Assembly: GCA_019416425.1 (NCBI GenBank)
Contig: DXXK01000102.1
Span: forward strand, 1 to 29,728
Origin: Bacteroidales bacterium
GTDB taxonomy: Bacteria; Bacteroidota; Bacteroidia; Bacteroidales; Muribaculaceae
Length of the DNA: 29,728 nt
Direction: 5' to 3'
Shown here: in pieces, positions 27,056 through 29,728 of the stretch
Layout: each line of letters opens with the position of its first letter
Position numbering within the stretch: position 1 is the first letter of the stretch
Translations under genes and position numbers: made by a program
Notes under the pieces: model-generated
What the model saw: only the letters and a program-made list of their open reading frames with translations
Told to the model about the DNA's origin: nothing
Databases searched by the model: none

Positions 27056-27099
27056 GTCACCACGTCGGTTTACGACATGGGAGACCGTCGCACGGAGGT
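27056..27099 (+). pseudogene. 44-bp scar of another Rhs gene
   Basis: This segment matches 23578-23621 of the large Rhs gene at 41 of 44 positions. All three differences are synonymous in the Rhs frame, which encodes VTTSVYDMGDRRTEV. It is out of any gene here. It is best read as a remnant of an earlier Rhs end left by deletion or tip replacement. Confidence 0.7.
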
Positions 27100-27161
27100 A
27101 ATTTCAGAAATGAAACTCATGGTGAATTATTGAATCGTAACCCTAATAAAGATTAATCAAA

Positions 27162-27199
27162 TGAATCTTGTTCCCGCAATATTGCGGGAACAAGATTCA
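27162..27199. repeat. 38-bp perfect palindrome before the SUKH gene
   Basis: Each 19-base half is the exact reverse complement of the other, with the centre between 27180 and 27181 (left half TGAATCTTGTTCCCGCAAT). There is no loop, so in DNA it can act as a cruciform or dyad operator and in RNA as a long hairpin. It ends 21 bp before the preferred ATG at 27221. Confidence 0.8.
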
Positions 27200-27220
27200 A
27201 ATTCAATTGTTTTTAGTATT

Positions 27221-27808
27221 ATGAATCAATTCGATATAATAAAAGAATTGCTCCTTAAATATTCCTATTTAGGGATAGAGGAATCCAAATGTACCGGAGC
27301 AACGCTCATAGGGAAGGCCCCACACATAGGAGAGGAAGCATGGCTTAACCGCATATATCCTCCTATAAACGTTGAAGAAATAGTAAAGATTGAGGAAAAT
27401 GTTGGTAAGACAATGCCCAAATCATATGCCCAATTCCTTACCAATTACTCAAATGGCCTAAATATTTTAGGCGACACCTTGTGTCTATTTGGGTATCGGT
27501 TTAACTACATTAGAGATATTAATGTGGCATGGCAACCTTACAGTATAATCGATCTTAATAAGTTCGATAAACCTCGTAACTCTACCAAAGAGATGTTCTT
27601 TATTGGTGGGTACGAGTGGGATGGCTCTTTTCTATACATGACACCGGATGAAAAAGTCCATTTTTGCACTTCGTCAGATGCTCAAAGCCTGATTTCTTGG
27701 GACTCTCTTTTCTCCATGCTAATTAGCGAAATAAAACGATTATACTCTCTATTTGATTCTAAAGGTATGCAAATTGACGAGAATAGTCCTACCGTTCCAA
27801 AACTCTGA
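27221..27808 (+). CDS. SUKH (SMI1/KNR4) family immunity protein
   Basis: With the ATG at 27221 the product is 195 residues (MNQFDIIKELLLKYSYLG). An upstream ATG at 27161 would add 20 residues encoded by the palindrome and is less likely. The segment IEENVGKTMPKSYAQFLTNY followed by SNGL (about 57-80) is the SUKH signature, and the beta strands around LCLFGYRF, PYSIIDL and MFFIGGYEWDG fit the fold. SUKH proteins are cytoplasmic immunity proteins that bind and block many different polymorphic-toxin domains. No signal peptide is present, unlike the neighbouring candidate immunity proteins. No cognate toxin precedes it, only a 44-bp Rhs scar, so it looks like an orphan immunity gene kept after its toxin was lost. 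Confidence 0.8.
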   Translation: MNQFDIIKELLLKYSYLGIEESKCTGATLIGKAPHIGEEAWLNRIYPPINVEEIVKIEENVGKTMPKSYAQFLTNYSNGLNILGDTLCLFGYRFNYIRDINVAWQPYSIIDLNKFDKPRNSTKEMFFIGGYEWDGSFLYMTPDEKVHFCTSSDAQSLISWDSLFSMLISEIKRLYSLFDSKGMQIDENSPTVPKL

Positions 27809-29405
27809 TTTTGTCTATGATAACACCAGCCGGTTTATGACTGACGGACATAGAGACAATAGCGTCGGTGAGCGCAAGCTCATCTGGGATGAGGAGAATC
27901 GCCTGCTTGCAGTTGACGACAACGGCTTCGTGTCCAACTACTGGTACGATGCCGACGGTGAGCGCACGGTCAAGACTTCCGGTGAGAGCGACCAGGTATA
28001 TGTCAACGGAGTTTTCTCCGGCGGCTCGACCAATACAGCAAAGTTCTCTCTCTATGTAAGCCCGTACCTTGTAGCCAATCAGGGCGGTCGTTACACAAAG
28101 CATATCTACGCAGGTTCGCAAAGAATTGTATCGAAAGTCGGCGACTTCGCTTCCTACGGTTCTGATCCGCGCCGCATAGAGTATGCCGGGGCGAATACCG
28201 ACGGTCTTTCGGTTGATTACAAGTCGAAATATGCAGCCCAGCAACAGGTCATCAAGGACAACTACAAGTTCTTTGATGTACCTTACAACGGCGTTGACAA
28301 CGACAACTATGCCGACGGCGAAGGCTTCTGCTGCAACGACGGCTCTATGGAGGCGGCGGTTGCTCAGGCTCGGAAGGCACAGGTCCGCGCGGTTTCGCGG
28401 TCGTTCAAAGACCCCGACAACTACGAGAACCTGCAGTTCTTCTACCATCCCGACCATCTCGGCAGCTCCAGCTTCATCACCAACCTTGACGGTGAGGTCG
28501 TGCAGCACATCGAGTATGTGCCCTTCGGAGAGGTCTTCATCGAGGAGCGCAACAACGTATGGAACACACCATATCTTTTCAACGCGAAAGAGTTCGACGA
28601 GGAGACAGGTATGTACTACTACGGTGCCCGCTACTACGACCCGCGCATCAGTCTGTGGATGTCTATCGACCCATTGAAAGGAAAAAAATTGTTCCAATCA
28701 CCATATTCATATGAATGCAATAATCCAGTAAGGTACATTGATCCTGATGGAAGAGATGAATGGGACATAAATAGTTCTGGTAAAATAGTTAATCATGTAA
28801 AGAATGATAAGAATGATTCTTTCTTCATGGTTGATGATGAAGGGAAGCGTATAGATAATAAGAGTCTTACATTACCGTACAAAACCGTGATTAAGGCTTA
28901 CTCTAAGAAAAATGATTACGGGGTTAACTACGATACCTACAAAACCAGAGGGGATGAAAATTCTACAAAACTATTTGAGTTCTTAGCTCAAAATACGTCT
29001 GTAGAATGGTCACACGCAAAAACGGGTCTTGAGGGTGAACAAGGTCTAAATTTTATAACTTCTTCGCATAAACACGCAGAGGAAAGTGGAATTAGTGATT
29101 TGATTAAAAATCAGCTTAGCGGAGGATATACAGTTAGAACACTAAATCACAGTCACCCGGAAAATACCCCATATCCATCCGGTTTGGAATGGGATAGTAC
29201 CTCTGGCGATGTTCCATTTTCTGGGTGGGCAGAAAGTATACTTCAGCAAAAACCCACTTTCAACATCTTTCTTCCTGAAAATGGTAAGTATGTTCCATTT
29301 AGCCCAAATTCCACCCCGGAAGATTATGGACTAAAAAGTCAGGCTCAACAACTTGACGAGATTATCGTTGTAGCCCCAGCTCCCCAACCTAAAAAAAGCA
29401 AATAA
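27753..29405 (+). CDS. Orphan Rhs core with a JAB-like metallopeptidase toxin tip
   Basis: The open frame is 550 codons, but the first 20 overlap the SUKH gene out of frame and resemble nothing. Rhs similarity begins at codon 21 (27813), and ATG 27837 is another possible start. No signal peptide or shell is present, so this is probably a silent or donor tip cassette. Codons 21-308 repeat the main gene's core, ending at IDPDGR. The AT-rich tip resembles the JAB-like toxin 1 family: Glu418 in VEWSHA, His466 and His468 in HSHP, PSG at 475-477 and SGD ending at Asp486. A JAB/MPN domain would hydrolyse peptide or isopeptide bonds using zinc. A secreted candidate immunity gene starts 1 bp after its stop. 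Confidence 0.8.
   Translation: MILKVCKLTRIVLPFQNSDFVYDNTSRFMTDGHRDNSVGERKLIWDEENRLLAVDDNGFVSNYWYDADGERTVKTSGESDQVYVNGVFSGGSTNTAKFSLYVSPYLVANQGGRYTKHIYAGSQRIVSKVGDFASYGSDPRRIEYAGANTDGLSVDYKSKYAAQQQVIKDNYKFFDVPYNGVDNDNYADGEGFCCNDGSMEAAVAQARKAQVRAVSRSFKDPDNYENLQFFYHPDHLGSSSFITNLDGEVVQHIEYVPFGEVFIEERNNVWNTPYLFNAKEFDEETGMYYYGARYYDPRISLWMSIDPLKGKKLFQSPYSYECNNPVRYIDPDGRDEWDINSSGKIVNHVKNDKNDSFFMVDDEGKRIDNKSLTLPYKTVIKAYSKKNDYGVNYDTYKTRGDENSTKLFEFLAQNTSVEWSHAKTGLEGEQGLNFITSSHKHAEESGISDLIKNQLSGGYTVRTLNHSHPENTPYPSGLEWDSTSGDVPFSGWAESILQQKPTFNIFLPENGKYVPFSPNSTPEDYGLKSQAQQLDEIIVVAPAPQPKKSK
27813..28676 (+). repeat. Rhs core repeat, orphan copy
   Basis: Partner of 24655-25518. The ungapped part ends at 28658 and similarity fades by 28676, exactly where the AT-rich toxin tip begins. 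The left boundary falls 4 bp after the SUKH stop codon, which marks the cassette junction. Confidence 0.9.
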
Positions 29406-29406
29406 G

Positions 29407-29728
29407 ATGACATATAGGTTGATTATATCTTTTATACTTTTGGTTGTAGCTTCATTTGAGGTTACGGCCAAAAGTATAGTTTTAGAGGAATTAAATTTCT
29501 CTAAAATGCCTACTTTAGAAAAGATTATCAATATAGTAGGAGCAGAAGGAGACTCTATTGTTAAAGGAGAGAAGATTTATGTAATGTCATTGCGAGAATA
29601 CCGAGGTGGCCTTTATTTGAATATTGAGCTATTAAAAGGCGTAAAACTTCCAAATGTTTCTAATTACATAGGGTTTTATAAAATGAATAATAATTTGTTT
29701 TTTATTAGAAGTCATTCAGATATAGGAC
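29407..29728 (+). CDS. Secreted protein, candidate immunity to the JAB-like tip (runs off the window)
   Basis: An open frame starts with ATG one base after the orphan Rhs stop codon and stays open to the window edge (107 complete codons). It begins with a signal peptide (MTYRLIISFILLVVASFEVTA), so the protein is exported. The visible mature part (KSIVLEELNFSKMPTLEKII...) matches no family I recognise. Tight spacing behind the toxin tip and the shared AT-rich composition make it the likely immunity gene for the JAB-like tip, acting in the periplasm. The 3' end is missing, so length and domain content are unknown. Confidence 0.6.
   Translation, partial: MTYRLIISFILLVVASFEVTAKSIVLEELNFSKMPTLEKIINIVGAEGDSIVKGEKIYVMSLREYRGGLYLNIELLKGVKLPNVSNYIGFYKMNNNLFFIRSHSDIG

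Noticed and set aside
27020..27062. GGGTGCAAGCCC motif resembling part of a group II intron
   Set aside because: Only one short hairpin motif matches. No domain V or reverse transcriptase sequence lies nearby, and the Rhs scar begins within the same stretch.
27161..27220. Upstream ATG extending the SUKH protein by 20 residues
   Set aside because: The extra residues are encoded by the 38-bp palindrome, and the SUKH fold does not need them. The ATG at 27221 gives a normal N-terminus.
1..29728. CRISPR array
   Set aside because: No regularly spaced repeats of 24-40 bp with unique spacers were seen. The TGACA arrays are 5-bp motifs at helical spacing.

Overview
The window looks like a Bacteroidales chromosome, possibly a gut Muribaculaceae-type lineage. 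The evidence is TAnnTTTG-like promoter elements instead of -35/-10 boxes, a protein with a type IX secretion (T9SS) C-terminal sorting domain, Bacteroidetes-restricted DUF families (DUF3945, DUF4099, DUF1896), and Bacteroidetes-style mobile-element genes. The family-level placement is inference. There are two large regions.

Region A (about 1-13,360) is a G+C-rich mobile-element module. It opens with a candidate small RNA (34-115), a short zinc-ribbon peptide gene on the minus strand and a repeat-rich stretch of about 0.8 kb. A tyrosine integrase (1159-2406) with a strong terminator follows. Next come three small helix-turn-helix genes, a DUF4099/DUF3945 protein, a shortened topoisomerase IA homologue whose active site looks destroyed, a DUF1896 protein and a 2,052-residue protein joining an N6-adenine methylase, a MutS-I-like domain and a superfamily 2 helicase. 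The order HTH-HTH-unknown-topoisomerase resembles the excision operon of CTnDOT-type elements. No relaxase or transfer genes are visible. Two arrays of TGACA repeated every 11 bp flank the first HTH gene in opposite orientations.

Region B (about 13,800-29,728) is a polymorphic-toxin locus. A T9SS-sorted, LamG-like surface protein (13966-16938) lies 36 bp before a 3,103-residue SpvB/FG-GAP/Rhs protein (16975-26286). The Rhs protein ends in an AT-rich tip with an HG...GAC dyad like that of caspase-fold (clan CD) cysteine peptidases. A lipoprotein, the likely immunity protein, overlaps it by ATGA. Downstream are a 44-bp scar of another Rhs gene, a SUKH-family immunity gene with no toxin, and an orphan Rhs core (846 bp ungapped repeat of the main gene) fused to a JAB-like metallopeptidase toxin tip. 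A secreted candidate immunity gene runs off the end of the window. The layout reads as one expressed Rhs toxin followed by spare or displaced tip/immunity cassettes that can recombine through the shared core.
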